This document shows, piece after piece, positions 48,397 to 59,637 of a DNA stretch of 64,000 bases (positions are counted from its first letter, which is position 1; the number at the start of each line of letters is the position of its first letter). The stretch comes from Synaphobranchus kaupii. Taxonomy: Eukaryota > Chordata > Actinopteri > Anguilliformes > Synaphobranchidae. Made by a program: the position numbers and the translations under genes. The DNA lies in the NCBI GenBank assembly GCA_029718625.1, contig CM056377.1, positions 106,528,585 to 106,592,584 of the forward strand, read 5' to 3'. Under the pieces are notes generated by a model. The model ran no database searches. It saw only the letters and a program-made list of their open reading frames with translations, and was not told where the DNA came from.

Positions 48397-48635
48397 CGGC
48401 AGTGTAGTATAATGGTTAAGGAACTGGGCTTGTAACCGAAAGGTTGCAGGGTTGATTCAGAGGTAGGACACTGCCGTTGTACCCTTGGGCAAGGTACTTC
48501 ACCTGCATTGCTTCAGTATATATCCAGCTGTATAAATGGATACTATGTAAAAAAAAAAAGAAAAAAAAGAAAGCAAAAAGATGTTTAAGTTGCTCTGGAT
48601 AAGAGAGTCTGCTAAATGCCTGTACTTTTTAAAGG
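48397..48635 (+). repeat. tRNA-derived SINE (UnaSINE-like), better preserved
   Basis: It has the head GGCAGTGTAGTATAATGG, the body CACTGCCGTTGTACCCTTGG and TTCAGTATATATCCAGCTG, and the tail GCTCTGGATAAGAGAGTCTG. An A-rich expansion near 48549-48578 interrupts it. It is closely related to the copy at 46836-47055 in the same orientation. Confidence 0.82.
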
Positions 48636-50541
48636 CAACATGACAGAAAACACAAACATACTGGAGTCAATTGCATTATAAAACTGTTAGTCAACATCCA
48701 GCCTCTCATTATCTTGCAGGCTACATGTTCTCATCCAAAATGTCCCTGGCAACAAACCTTAAGGAAACAGCCTTTCAGGGCTGAGACATTTTTGACATCA
48801 GTATCTCATTAGAAAGATGTTTCCGTCTCTACCTAGCATTTCTTCCTCTACCTAACATGTGATCCCTCTCCAATTAGCTCAGTTGCTCTCTAGCAGAGAG
48901 GAAGTCACTTGGCCCCTTTTATTCATGATAAAGGTCTAACAGGTAAAATGAAGAAATTTGCATTTGCCTGGGTGAAATGTCAATGAAGGCAATTGAGTGG
49001 AATTTCTCTAGTTCCACATGACATTCATGCTAAAATATAGAGATTCATATTGAATTTTTCATAAAAGCATTTGTCCATTTCAGATTGAATCATATTTATG
49101 GCAATATGATTGAATCATATTTATCTTCACAGATGATCTCCTGATTTTGATAGCTGTGAGAAAAATGGTCATAAAGAAATAGCCCAGACAGCAAAAAGTC
49201 CCAAATCTTGGACAAACCTGTTAAGAAATATGGCAAATGGACTCGGGCCAGTTTCCTTTTACATACTGGACCTATACTGTTACAGTTGTGGAATCTGGAT
49301 TCATATTACATGCAGACCTGCAGTGTAGATTCATATCCTGCATGATGCTTACAGATTTAAATAATCCTATTTTGTCTTAATAATAGTTGGACCACGGGCA
49401 AATGACAAACATAACAAACTACAGATGTATAATGATATACATCTGTAATTTGATACTAGTTTGAAGTGATCAACCTGTAGTATTTTTAATATCAATCAAT
49501 GAATCAACCTGTCAATCAATCACTCACTCAAGCAATCACATTCTATTTGGTAAAGGTTGACAAAAGCTGTATCAAGGAATATGCCACAGACCATAGACCT
49601 ACTTAATGTAAATATGGGGGATTGGTCCAATTAAATTCCAAACTATAGGAAACTCATCAATGGCTTCTCCATCAACAGACTTGACTGATTGTATATTTGG
49701 AATGAAACAATTTGCTGTGAGCATCAAGGTTGTGCTGTTATTGGATGCCATGCTTCAATAGCTCTGGTAATCAAGCTGATAAAGACTGCTGTATTTATGT
49801 ACACTATTTTGTTTTTCAATTACTATTATTCAGTATTGTGGCTAAAGAAAGAAACATCTTGGAGTGTTCAATTCAATTTTCAATTCAACTTTTATTCCAG
49901 ACTCATCTTAAAAGGTCCATATCAGATTTAAAAATAATAATAATAATAAAAGAAGAAAAGAAAAATAAACAGCACAAGACAAAGGACATATACAAAGTAC
50001 ATACTATATAGAAAATAAAAATAACATAATAAATTACAGGGGCAAAACATTTGTCCATCTAAAAGTTTACGTAGGGTGCCATTTGTGATGCTTTTAGGGT
50101 GCCATTTGTGTGAAAAATATTCCAGTCCAGATGGTGCTCTTTGGTAGAGAGGCTAGTTCAATTATCTGTAATCTGTGAATTAATGAACCTGTCAAAAATT
50201 TGGCATGTATATTTAGCATTCCTCCACTGTAGGTCCCCAACCCACTTATACACATGATCCTTATATGGGCCCTCCAGCAAGTCATACTTATCTATTCCTT
50301 ATCTCTCTCAACAAAGCAAATCTTTAAATTATTTTTCCATAGATTGACAGTCGGCCAAACAGATGGACAAGTTGATAGACCCTTTCAATGCAAACAATCC
50401 AAATATGGTATCTGAAATAATCATATAGTAAACATTTGAGGGGGAAAGACTTTCATGTGTTTACACTATAGCTTAACAACCTTTTCCATAGCACAGAAAA
50501 TTGCTATATTTGTGTGGCAATATTTTTATTTCATTATCCAT
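48636..50541. other. Intergenic, no gene seen
   Basis: A possible degenerate LINE 3' tract lies at about 49868-50060 (CAATTCAACTTTTATTCC, then A/AAT-rich). No gene is recognised. Confidence 0.35.
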
Positions 50542-50545
50542 TTAA

Positions 50546-50815
50546 CCCCTTTGCGCAGATGCCAAATTTGAAACTGTCAATCCTCACCTATTTAGGGGAT
50601 GTTCTATTTGAGGCTTTATAGCTCCAGGTGTGAGCATCATAGAAACATGGTAAATGGCTTAAATGAAACAAGGTAGTTGTACCATTTGTTTATTCTCATA
50701 CTTTAGATCAATATAGCGTACCACAAATGCAAAGAAACAATTTATTTTCTTTAGTTTGCAATGAAATACTGAGAGCTGCATATGTGAAACAGGTGAAACT
50801 CTAAATCAGTAATTT
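50546..50815 (-). mobile_element. piggyBac-like MITE fragment
   Basis: One terminus follows TTAA (50542-50545) with CCCCTTTGCGCAGATGCC, then matches 44180-44480 (GGATGTTCTATTTGAGGC, CTTTAGTTTGCAATGAAATA). It is lost after about 50815. Confidence 0.65.
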
Positions 50816-50870
50816 TTGTAATTCGGGTTTTCTTCAAATCACAATCAGGACAGCACAGTCCCTTTGTACC

Positions 50871-50912
50871 TTCCACCGTAACCTGAAGACACATCTATTC
50901 AGGAAATACCTC
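50871..50912 (+). pseudogene. LINE ORF2 C-terminal relic
   Basis: The frame reads FHRNLKTHLFRKYL, the C-terminal motif of L2/CR1-type LINE proteins. Only 14 codons are clear. Confidence 0.45.
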
Positions 50913-52095
50913 TCCTGCCCTTCTCCACCTTGACTCCCTTTGCCCTCTTCCAAATCTATCTTCCAACTATCCTATATAAAAAAAGCTTTTCCTGATTTCT
51001 TTTCCCTCGCGATTGTCAGTCCGCGTTCCATGTTTTCTGAGATTCCACTCCCTGTCTTTGTCATTGCACTATTCGGGTGATTTTGGGAACATTCGGGTTT
51101 CCTCTATATTTCGTATATCTCGTTTTCTTCCTTCTGGCTTTATTTATATTTGTATATAATACTAATGTACTAATCATACTAACTGTTAGATTAGATTTAA
51201 TACTAACCTGCTAACAAACTAACGTATATAATACTAACCAGCTAACCTACTAACATTAGGGTTTTAGAGTTCACTACTAACATTACTAATTACTAATTCA
51301 TCTTGAGTTTCTATCTGCAGCTGTCATTTCCCTCCTCGTTATCCTATCCCTGTATCCATCTGTGATTTCGCATTCTCTGCACGTGTCCACTTTTGTGGTC
51401 CTCCCCTCTGAGCTGTGCACTTGTTTACCTGCTAACTCCAGGCCGTTTGTTATCATTGTGTCTGTGTATTCCAGTCCGTGTCTTACGTTTCCCCTGTCAT
51501 TGTTTTATTGGTCCCTGTTAACCCTCACTGTTCTCACCTGTGAGCAATCTCCCCTCCCTGCTTCTACACACCTGATTCCCATTATGTCTGTCTCCCTCTG
51601 TGTGTATATATACCTTGTCATTTCAGTGTTTCTTCGCGAGTTCCTCACTAGATTTTTTGCTTCTGTCTGATTGTCTAAATATATTCCGAGTTCTCTGTTA
51701 GTTGCTGAGTAATTTGTTTCTGAGTTTTTTGTATCCCTTGTCCGTTACCGTGGTTGTTTTATTTCTGTTTTGTTTTCTTTTTGTTCCTCCTCTGCCTCCC
51801 CGGTTTTTGACCCCTGCCTGTGTTCTCGCGACCCTGCTTTGGATCCTGCTTTTGTACCTTTGCTGTGCCTTCCCGGTTACGACCCCTGCCTGTCCCTTGA
51901 CCACTCTTTGAACTGTTTTGTTGCATTGCCTGTCTACCTGGTTTTTCGACCCTGCCTGTTTCACCACGGATTGCTGCCTTGCCCTTTATTAAACTTCGGT
52001 TTTTTTCATACTCCTGCCTGCGTTTGGGTCCTTCCCCCACCGACACCTAACAGAAGGAACTCGCCAGTTAGGACCCAGCGGGCGGTCACCCGAGT

Positions 52096-52263
52096 ATGGC
52101 GACTCAGGATTTTTTTGACCCCTTCTTCCATGACAACTATGAAGAATACCTCATGGGTATCTGGGGGCAGAACGCTGTGTTCGCCCGTCGGCATGCCGAC
52201 CACCACCCATCACCCCGGACCCTTTTTCAGCCCACCTCCCACTCGTTGGGCTTGGAGTTCTAA
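52096..52263 (+). pseudogene. Short leader frame of the LTR element, gag-like position
   Basis: A 55-codon frame starts MATQDFFDPFFHDNYEEY and continues GIWGQNAVFARRHAD, stopping at TAA 52261. It sits 43 bp past the LTR end, where gag would begin. Composition is aromatic and acidic at first, then Pro/His-rich. It could be the truncated start of a gag-like protein. No family match can be confirmed from sequence alone. Confidence 0.4.
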
Positions 52264-52444
52264 CCCTCCAGCCGGCCAGCCCTGAACCCACAACCCCTTC
52301 AACCACCCAACCCCAACCGTCACCCTTTGAAGGGACCCGCGTGATCCTGTGTCCGGGGAACTATGGGCCCAGGAGAAGATGAGGGGGTCCTGGTTCCTGG
52401 CTCCATTTTTCACCCATCCGTGTTTGCCCCTGTCCCGTCCCGCT

Positions 52445-53480
52445 CCAGCCCTCCTGTCCCGTCCAGCTCTAGCCCTCCTGTCCCGGCCCGCTACAGCCCT
52501 CCTGTCCCGGCCCGGTCCAGCCCTCCTGTCCCGCCACGTTCCAGCCCTCCTGTCCCGCCACGTTCCAGCCCTCCTGTACCGCCACGTGCCAGCCCTCCTG
52601 TCCCACCACGTTCCAGCCCTCCTGTCCCGCCACGTTCCAGCCCTCCTGTCCCGCCACGTTCCAGCCCTCCTGTCCTGCCACGTTCCAGCCCTCCTGTCCC
52701 GCCACGTTCCAGCCCTCCAGTCCGGTCCCGCTCCAGCCCCCCATCCGCCTGTCCTGAGCTGCAGAGCCAGCTTTCCGCCTGTCCTGAGCTGCAGAGCCAG
52801 CTTTCCGCCTGTCCTGAGCTGCAGAGCCAGCTTTCCGCCTGTCCTGAGCTGCAGAGCCAGCTGCCGCCTCCTGTCCCTGGGCCGCCTAACCTACAGCTGC
52901 TCATTCGTCGCCGGCTTCCAGGGCGATGCAGCTGTCGCCGCCGGCCTCCAGGGCGATGCAGCCGTCGCCGCCGGCCTCCACGGCGATGCAGCTGGCCGCC
53001 GGCCTCCACGGCGATGCAGCCGTCGCCGCCGGCCTCCACGGCGATGCAGCCGTCGCCGCCGGCCTCCTGAGCGGTCCCGCCTGCGGCGCCATCCTCCTGA
53101 GCGGTCCTGCCTGCGGCGCCGCCCTCCTGAGCGGTCCTGCCTGCGGTGCCGCCCTCCTGAGCGGTGTTGCCTGCGCCGCCACCCTCCTGAGCGGTCCTGC
53201 CTGCGGCGCCGCCCTCCTGAGCGGTCCTGCCTGCGCCGCCGCCGCCCTCCTGAGCGGTCCTGCCTGCGCCGCCGCCCTCCTGAGCGGTCCTGCCTGTGCC
53301 GCCGCCCTCCTGAGTGGTCCTGCCTGCGCCGCCGCCCTCCTGAGCGGTCCTGCCTGCGCCGCCGCCCTCCTGAGCGGTCCTGCCTGTGCCGCCGGCCTCC
53401 AGAGCCGTCCTGCCTGCGCCGCCGGCCTCCAGAGCCGTCCTGCCCGCGCCGCTGCCGGCCTCCGGAACTGTCTCTCCTGC
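52445..53480. repeat. Four successive minisatellites (24- and 30-bp units)
   Basis: Array 1 (52445-52740): about 12 copies of a 24-bp unit, CCAGCCCTCCTGTCCCGCCA + CGTT. Array 2 (52746-52863): four copies of a 30-bp unit containing CCTGTCCTGAGCTGCAGAGC. Array 3 (52909-53068): five copies of a 28-30 bp unit with CCGGCCTCCACGGCGATGCA. Array 4 (53069-53480): about 13 copies of a 30-33 bp unit with GAGCGGTCCTGCCTGCG. All unit lengths except one 28-bp variant are multiples of three, so long frames (up to 401 codons) stay open on both strands. I do not call them genes. Confidence 0.85.
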
Positions 53481-53700
53481 GCCGCCTTCCGGCCTTTATT
53501 GTTTTAGCCATTATTGTAATGTTAATTTACATAATTAGAAGATGCATGGAGTGAACGGATAGAATACTTGTTGAACGGCTTTTACCCACTGGAGTCAGAC
53601 AAGAGGAGGAAATGGACAATACGGAAGTATGCAGAGAGTTTTGAAATCAGAGGCGAGAAAAATAGGCATTTTCCTTCAATGTTTCGGTTAAAAAAAAACC

Positions 53701-55091
53701 CTCATCAAGAAATAATTATTTTTAACAAAACCACGTGTGCCACAATTATTGGCACCCCGAGAAATTCTTATGAACAAAATGTAACTGAAGCATTTTTTCC
53801 ATTTATATTTTACTTTTTTAAGTTGATCAGAGTGTTTAGGAACTTTCCAGTAGTAATCCATGATTTCCTGTTTCACTGGGGTATAAATATTAGGCGACAC
53901 AGAGGCCATATTCCCTTATTCATACATCAACACGGGAAAGATAAGAGAACACACAAGTCAAATGAGGGAAAAGTGTGTTGAGCTTCATAAGTCAGGGAAT
54001 GGCTATAAAAAAATAGCTACTCACCTGAAAATGCACGTATCTACCATTAGGGCAATACTTAAAAAGTTCAAAGCAACTGGAACTGTTACAAACTTGCCTG
54101 GAAGAGGACCCACACACAGTGAGGAGGATGGTAAGAGAGGTAAAACAAATCCCCAAGGATCACTGTTGGAGAATTACAGAGGAAAGTAGCATCTTGGGGT
54201 CATCAAGTCTCCAAAACTACCATTAGACATCACCTCCATGCCAACAAATTATTTGGAAGGCATGCCAGAAAAAAGCGTTTCCTGTCATTTCACCACAAAC
54301 GTAAGCGCCTGGAGTTTGCTAAACGCTACAGTAACTTTGACTGGAACCGTGTTCTATGGTCAGATGAAAAGAAAATTGAGCTTTTCGGCAACCAACATTC
54401 AAGGTGAGTTTGCCGTAAAAAGAAGGATGGCTATACCAAAAATAACCTAATCCCCACTGTTAAGTATGGTGGAGGTTCTGTGATGTTGTGGGGCTGTTTT
54501 TCCTCCAAAGGCCCTGGGAACCTTGTTAGGGTACATGGCATCGTGAACTCCATGAAATACCAGGACATTTTTTATCTGAATAAGGCTGCCTCTGCCAGGA
54601 AACTAAAACTGGGTCGTCGTTGGATCTTCCAGCAGGACAATGATCCAAAACATACGTCCAAATCAACACAAAAATGGTTAACTGAACACAAAATCAAGCT
54701 TCTGCCATGGTCATCTCAGTCCCCTGACCTAAACCCCATTGAAAACCTGTGGGCTGAGCTGAAGAGGAGAGTGCACAAGAGAGGACCTAGGACTCTGGAT
54801 GATCTGATTATGTAAAGAGGAATGGTCTCAGATTCCTTGCTCTGTATTCTCCAACCTTATTAGATGTTACGGGAGAAGACTCAGTGCTGTTTTATTGGCA
54901 AAGGGAGGTTGTACAAAGTATTAAATGCAGGGGTGCCAATAATTGTGGCACACGTGGTTTTGTTAAAAATAATTATTTCTTGATGAGTGATTTTTTTTCT
55001 CATTTTCTCAGTGTGAGATTAAGCTAATTCACCAAACGGTGATTTTTTTATAACCCTTTTTACTCATCTTTACCAGGGGTGGAGGGCACTG
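53701..55091 (+). mobile_element. Tc1-type transposon, left end truncated
   Basis: The right inverted repeat ends GGTGGAGGGCACTG before TA (55092). Its inner part (CCACGTGTGCCACAATTATT) has an inverted partner at about 53731-53750. The outermost 100 bp or so of the left repeat is missing, replaced by unrelated sequence before 53701. The element is therefore immobile even if transposase were supplied. Confidence 0.8.
53940..54924 (+). pseudogene. Tc1-family transposase relic
   Basis: The paired helix-turn-helix part is visible (ELHKSGNGYKKIATHL, then TVTNLPGRGP). The catalytic DDE domain follows: first D in LWSDEKKIELF (about 54360), second in FQQDNDPKHT (about 54638) and E in LNPIENLWAELK (about 54740), the DD34E spacing of Tc1 elements. 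The frame is broken between about 54130 and 54480 and again near 54813; the ancestral stop (KGGCTKY) is at 54922. Non-functional. Confidence 0.85.
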
Positions 55092-55093
55092 TA

Positions 55094-55359
55094 TAACGAT
55101 TAATGAAAATAATATCAAACAATTTAATTGCAGTTAAAGATCAACTTGTTTTATTCTGCTTCAAGGTATGAAACACATATTGTAAACATGAATGTGAATT
55201 TTCAAACTGAACACAGAAAGTTAGAATTAATTAATGTCACTGCACAAACATGGATCTGCACAAACACAGGCAGGGCTGCTGGCCTGCTCGTGTCTTCAAT
55301 GAATGACTCTTTTCAATGGCCCGCTCGGGCCAGTGAAAATGTTATAGAATTTTTTTTAA

Positions 55360-55395
<36 letters not shown>

Positions 55396-55440
55396 GCTTA
55401 CAGTTGTCTTCCCATAACAAATCACATTTTTTAGAGATTC
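55094..55440. other. Intergenic with (AT)n tract
   Basis: An (AT)15 run lies at about 55363-55392. No gene is recognised. Confidence 0.5.
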
Positions 55441-55486
55441 TCGACTACGAATCGTTTTCGGAAAAACGAAAACGATTCGTAGTCGA
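55441..55486. repeat. Perfect 20-bp inverted repeat, 6-bp loop
   Basis: TCGACTACGAATCGTTTTCG at 55441-55460 is exactly complementary to 55467-55486, separated by GAAAAA. Each arm holds four CpG. No enclosing element is recognised, although a hAT-like relic follows 250 bp downstream. Confidence 0.9.
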
Positions 55487-55689
55487 CTGCAGTCACATTC
55501 CACAGACAAGCAGAGAGCACGGAGGGAGACGCAATGATCAGCTGTAAGCTTTGCGGGGAAAAAAAAAAAAAAAACCTTTGCGAGGTTACATTCGCTACTC
55601 TGATTGGCCTTAGTAACGCACCAGCGCAAAAAGTTTAATGAGGTGAAGACCAGCAGCATACATTGTAGCCGCATTTCGAATATGTTTCT

Positions 55690-55887
55690 GAAGGCACCTG
55701 CTGCCGGCCAAACACCTGGCAAAAAAGAAAGCAAAAAAAGAAAACACCTTTCACAAGAAGAACTACAATGATAGGGAGTATGACAAAAAAACAAAAGAGA
55801 GTTTTCCAGCATCACTGGCCAGAACGTTGGCCTTGGCTTGGGCATGATTATGAGAAGGGAGAAGTATTTTGCAAGCTTTGCTGACCT
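55690..55887 (+). pseudogene. BED/TTF-type zinc-finger transposase-like relic (hAT)
   Basis: A lysine-rich stretch (GKKESKKRKH, 55717 on) is followed, after a frame change, by WPWLGHDYEKGEVFCKLC. This is the W..WL...-E.G..FC..C pattern of BED/TTF-type fingers at the start of hAT-related proteins. A stop (TGA) follows directly at about 55882. A short, broken fragment; the family call is moderate. Confidence 0.45.
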
Positions 55888-55889
55888 AT

Positions 55890-56117
55890 GCCAGCGTATG
55901 CAGACAAGTGAGTGAAAATATTAGACGGATCTTAAGCGAAATAGCTAGCTAGCTAATATTTTTGAAGATTTAGTTCTTTAGATTTAGCTGACTAGATGTT
56001 TTCACCATCACCAGTTAAGGTTAACCAAAGATAGCAAGCTAGCTAGCTAGCTAGTTATTTTGTTACTACCGCCGTCCGTTTCAGTCCCTGCCACAATGAA
56101 AGTGTGTAATTCCAAAG
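55890..56117. other. Spacer with TAGC-rich repeats
   Basis: Short TAGC runs (GCTAGCTAGC) near 55944-55954 and 56036-56056. No gene is seen. Confidence 0.4.
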
Positions 56118-56119
56118 TA

Positions 56120-56762
56120 CAACCCCAATTCCAAAAGAGTTGGGACAGTATGTTAAATGCGCAGAAAGCAGTGATTTGTATATTCTCTTTTACATATATT
56201 TAATTGAAAACAGTACAAAGAAAATATATTTAATGTTTTCAACTTTATTGATTTTTGTAAATGCTTGCAACACGTTCCAAAAAAGTTGGGACAGGGCCAA
56301 AAAAAAGACTGGAAAGTTTAAAAAACTTTTTTTTTGGAACGTTCCACAGGTAAACAGGTGATGCTATCATGACTGGGTATAAGAGGATATCAAAAGACTT
56401 TTGATATTTTATTTTCAGCGATACTATAACCTCTGCATTTGAATGGATCTCTATGGGAATTGGGGGGTGGGACTAGATTAGGCTGTAAATTACATGGGAA
56501 TAGTATGGAATCCATGGTTGGCTGAATGGCTGTAAGTAATCAAGGGTCTGAGCTATCAAACGAGCCTTAAACCATCACTCTGCTGCCAGATATGAAGTAG
56601 ATACCGATGGATCACTTGGAGGGTTGTTTCTCCTGGCTTATTTTTCCATAGAGTTCAATAGGAAAATGAGTCAGGAGAAACAACCCTTAAAGTGATCCAT
56701 CCATATCTACTGCATATCTGGCAGCAGAGTGATGGTTTGAGGCTCATTTGATACCTCAGACA
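56120..56762. mobile_element. Tc1/mariner-type left end joined to foldback module
   Basis: It begins after TA with CAACCCCAATTCCAAAAGAG TTGGG; the second block, CGTTCCAAAAAAGTTGGGAC, is at 56276-56295. Both are typical of a common fish mariner-type TIR. From about 56385 it becomes the module: left arm to about 56640, a short centre, then a truncated right arm to 56762. The right TIR is absent. Confidence 0.65.
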
Positions 56763-56766
56763 CGTG

Positions 56767-57030
56767 GGGCTCTATCTTGGCGATCTTAGCGCTTCATCTA
56801 AGCGCATGGCGTTAAGTGCATTTAGTGTGTGTTCAAGTCCAGTTTTGCTATTTTAACGGCGTGTTTTTTGGGAGCCAAGCACAGTGCAACATGCAAATGG
56901 GCTGAACCTAGTCTCTCCATTAATTATAGGTGTGTCTTGGGCGTGACATGCAATAAACCAATCAAAATGTCATATCCCATTCCCTTTAAAAGCCTGCTTT
57001 TCCACCTTGGCGGATTGCTTATATGATGGC
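56767..57030. mobile_element. Harbinger-type fragment
   Basis: It starts GGGCTCTATCTTGGCGATC, the same GGGCTCTAT terminus as the complete element at 58666-59637, and continues GCGCATGGCGTTAAGTGCA. No opposite end is found, so truncated. Confidence 0.5.
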
Positions 57031-58449
57031 GAAACAGACATGGTCGTGCGTGTTTAGTGCGATCAAGGAATAGGCTATATGGTTCAATAGTAGCCTATGA
57101 TCAATATTATTCGGACTAACCATTATGAGTTCCCGGTAATTCCTGACAGTGCTGTTTACAAAATATATGCGGTTAAATTTCGTTAAAACCACCTGCAACA
57201 ACTGAGAATAAGCTACCAATGGCTTCAGTCTCACCTTAGAAAACGCCAAATTAGCCTGCTTGTTTAACAAATTTTGTTTGATTATGCAATGAAGCAATGA
57301 ACTCATGTTCAAGCTTCATCCGAAGTTCATTAGGCTACCTGCATTCTAATTTTGATTAATAACATAAATAACGTAATTTTGCCTTAATGATGACACTAAA
57401 TACAATAAAGCTGTCAGGTTGGCAACCCATAGGTTCACGCATATTTTCCCTTGTTTTATAATGTCCTGCTTATGGAAATGTGACCAACCTGTTTTACTCA
57501 TAGCATAGGCTAATGCTTTTAAACAATCCACTTTCCCAGGAAGACCGTGAAAAGTGTGATTTACAGCAGGGGAAACAGACCTGTTCATGTATGAAGTTAA
57601 AGCGCCCATGCAGAGAATGGCATTAAAATTAATTGTGAATTAATTGTGTAACGTGCTGCAAACTTTATTCGTTTCTAATTAGACTTTTAGTTCTCTTTAA
57701 AATCGTTTTGTTCAGTTATGGAATAACAGGTGAAATCAGCGGGGATTTAATAAGCTGAGAGTATGGAAACCTTGTCCCTGTCATTTTAAAAATATGAAGG
57801 ACGAAGAATAGCTAAGGTTACAATTCAGTTAACATGGTGACATTTATCTCTGTTTTTTAACCGTATGCTATTGAAAAAACCTTATGCACAGCGAATCCGC
57901 TGGAGCATCAGCTATTTGAAAAACAATAAATGCAATATTCACTGGACAAGGTTTTGAACTTTTTTCAGTCAAAACCATTCTATTTACTTACAGGCTGTAG
58001 GCCTCGAGAGCTGTATTGTAATGACATCTGAAGCGCATTTTCAGAACTCAAATGTCCGTCTATTGCAGTGCGCGAGTTTTCCATCATTGACAATTCACGC
58101 ATTAGGCTTGATATGTTATCAGCAAATGGAAAGCCATTATTGGCAAACATAGGCTAAGTCATAGCTTGATCCAGGATAATTGCGAATAGTCTATACATGT
58201 AACCTTACACGTATCATCACACATCGCCTGGATGTTCATGGAGTGGACTGAAAGCTATTTAAAATTAGTTATATTACTTGGGCAAGGATCAACATATTTA
58301 TGTTTTCAGGGTGGCGTTCCCCTTTAACAGTCCCCAGAGAGGCACACACACACTTCCACGTGCCAGGCAGTAAAACGTCTAATCCCAAGAACAAAGAATG
58401 CGTGCGCACACAAATAAATCACAATTGGGAGCTAAAAATCAGCATTTCT
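57031..58449. other. Intergenic, no feature seen
   Basis: No gene or repeat is recognised. Confidence 0.4.
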
Positions 58450-58643
58450 CAAGAGGTGGAAATCCAGGGGACATAAAGTAAAGGTCCTCCCCAGTATTTT
58501 GCTCCAATCACCTGGATTTGCTAATTAACATAATTCTTCAGCAAGGAGGTAGAACTAATTAGTGAAATCAGCTGGCTGATTCTATGAGTGGAAGAAACAC
58601 ATGGTAGGACTTTTACTTTATGTCCCCTGGATTTCCACCTCTG
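58450..58643. mobile_element. hAT-like MITE, 194 bp
   Basis: The inverted ends share AGAGGTGGAAATCCAGGGGA and continue CATAAAGTAAAAGTCC. Flanking 8-mers GCATTTCT and GTATTGCT agree at 6 of 8. No coding sequence. Confidence 0.65.
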
Positions 58644-58665
58644 GTATTGCTACTTTTAATATTTT

Positions 58666-59637
58666 GGGCTCTATTTTAATAAACCAAACGCAATGGTGAA
58701 CGCAAGAGTAATCGCTTGGCGGTATCGCTCTGAGGGCGTGTCGGCGAGAAATTTGGTAATTTCATGGCGGCAATCTTGGCGCACCTTATGGCGGTATTGC
58801 TAAAAGGCTGGGTTTAAACGTCCAAGGTGTGTCTCTATGGTAGCCAATCAAATTGTTGTTCTCATGCTTTAAAACGCAATCGCGTTGGAACGCAATCGCT
58901 CCATGCAACTTCATAATGAGCAACCCAAACGCACTGGACCGTCAACGACAAGATTTTCCGCACAGGAATCAGACATACTTGCAACAGAAGTACAGGCTAG
59001 GACTGTAGTAATTTATGGATCACAATCCACACCACCTCGTCTCCCAGAAGTTCAGAAGGCACGGGAGGAGGTGGCGAATGCATTAATTAGCCTACATTAG
59101 TGATGTAGGCATAATTATGATTCAAATGGTAGGCTTATGATTCAACTGTGTCAATGTGTAATTTATATATTATAGGCTATTGGCCTACATGATCGCAAGT
59201 TTCTTGTAAGCTGTCCTGTTTTATTCTAGTAGTTTAAATTAAAATTAATTAATTAATAATAATTATAGGCTATTTGTTCATTAAATGGAAGTGTAATGTT
59301 GGCATCACCTATAGACACTACATAGAACTACATGACGAATAAGTTACCAAATTGCCAGAGTCTATTGCGTTTCCGCTAAGAGGTGGTTCCAGCTGATCAT
59401 AACGCAATGGGTTTTCGTTGGTTCAAATTGTCACTGAGCCGAAAGTATTTTAGAACACGCCCCAGACAGCGCCACCCATCCCACTGCAGCGCAAGCGAAA
59501 GGATGTTATGTTGAGAATTTGTTGATCCTAGCGGTATTGCTGAGAAACGCCATAGCGCCAGTTTTAAGACGTTGATGCTGTCAACAAGCTTGCGTTTGAC
59601 TATACCGTCCCCTTGCGCTGGTTTGAAAATAGAGCCC
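58666..59637 (+). mobile_element. Harbinger-type element, 972 bp, non-autonomous
   Basis: The termini GGGCTCTATTTTAATAAACC and (on the other strand) GGGCTCTATTTTCAAACC are flanked by TTT on both sides. It is rich in ACGCAAT/GGCGGTATTGC motifs near both ends. It contains the start of a Myb-like protein gene but no transposase, so it is an internally deleted copy. Confidence 0.75.
58903..59100 (+). pseudogene. Harbinger Myb/SANT-like protein fragment
   Basis: From ATG 58903 the frame (65 codons) reads a short basic leader, then FSAQESDILATEVQARTVV and YGSQSTPPRLPEVQKAREEV. This matches the start of the Myb/SANT-like DNA-binding domain carried by Harbinger elements (and by NAIF1-like host proteins). 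The domain is cut off after about 50 residues at TAG 59098. Family recognition is from motif memory. Confidence 0.55.

Larger units (their letters stand above)
51360..53560 (+). mobile_element. Broken LTR element: 5' LTR, leader and minisatellites
   Basis: The LTR ends at 52052 (CTGCGTTTGGGTCC ... CACCTAACA), the same 3' motif as the solo LTRs at 1.75 and 41.1 kb. ATTAAA lies near 51989 and a TATA-like TATATATACC near 51605. The LTR left end is uncertain (about 51360 or later). After it come GAAGGAACTCGCC and AGGACCCAGCGGGCGG, a 55-codon frame, then four tandem arrays. There is no pol and no 3' LTR. The right limit is set only by the start of the Tc1 element. Confidence 0.6.

Noticed and set aside
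48397..48470. tRNA gene
   Set aside because: Only the A- and B-box regions resemble tRNA. No cloverleaf closes, and the SINE body and tail follow.
52349..53554. 401-codon Pro/Arg-rich frame as a host gene
   Set aside because: It runs only through tandem arrays with units divisible by three, and all other frames including the complementary strand are also open. No splice or domain evidence.
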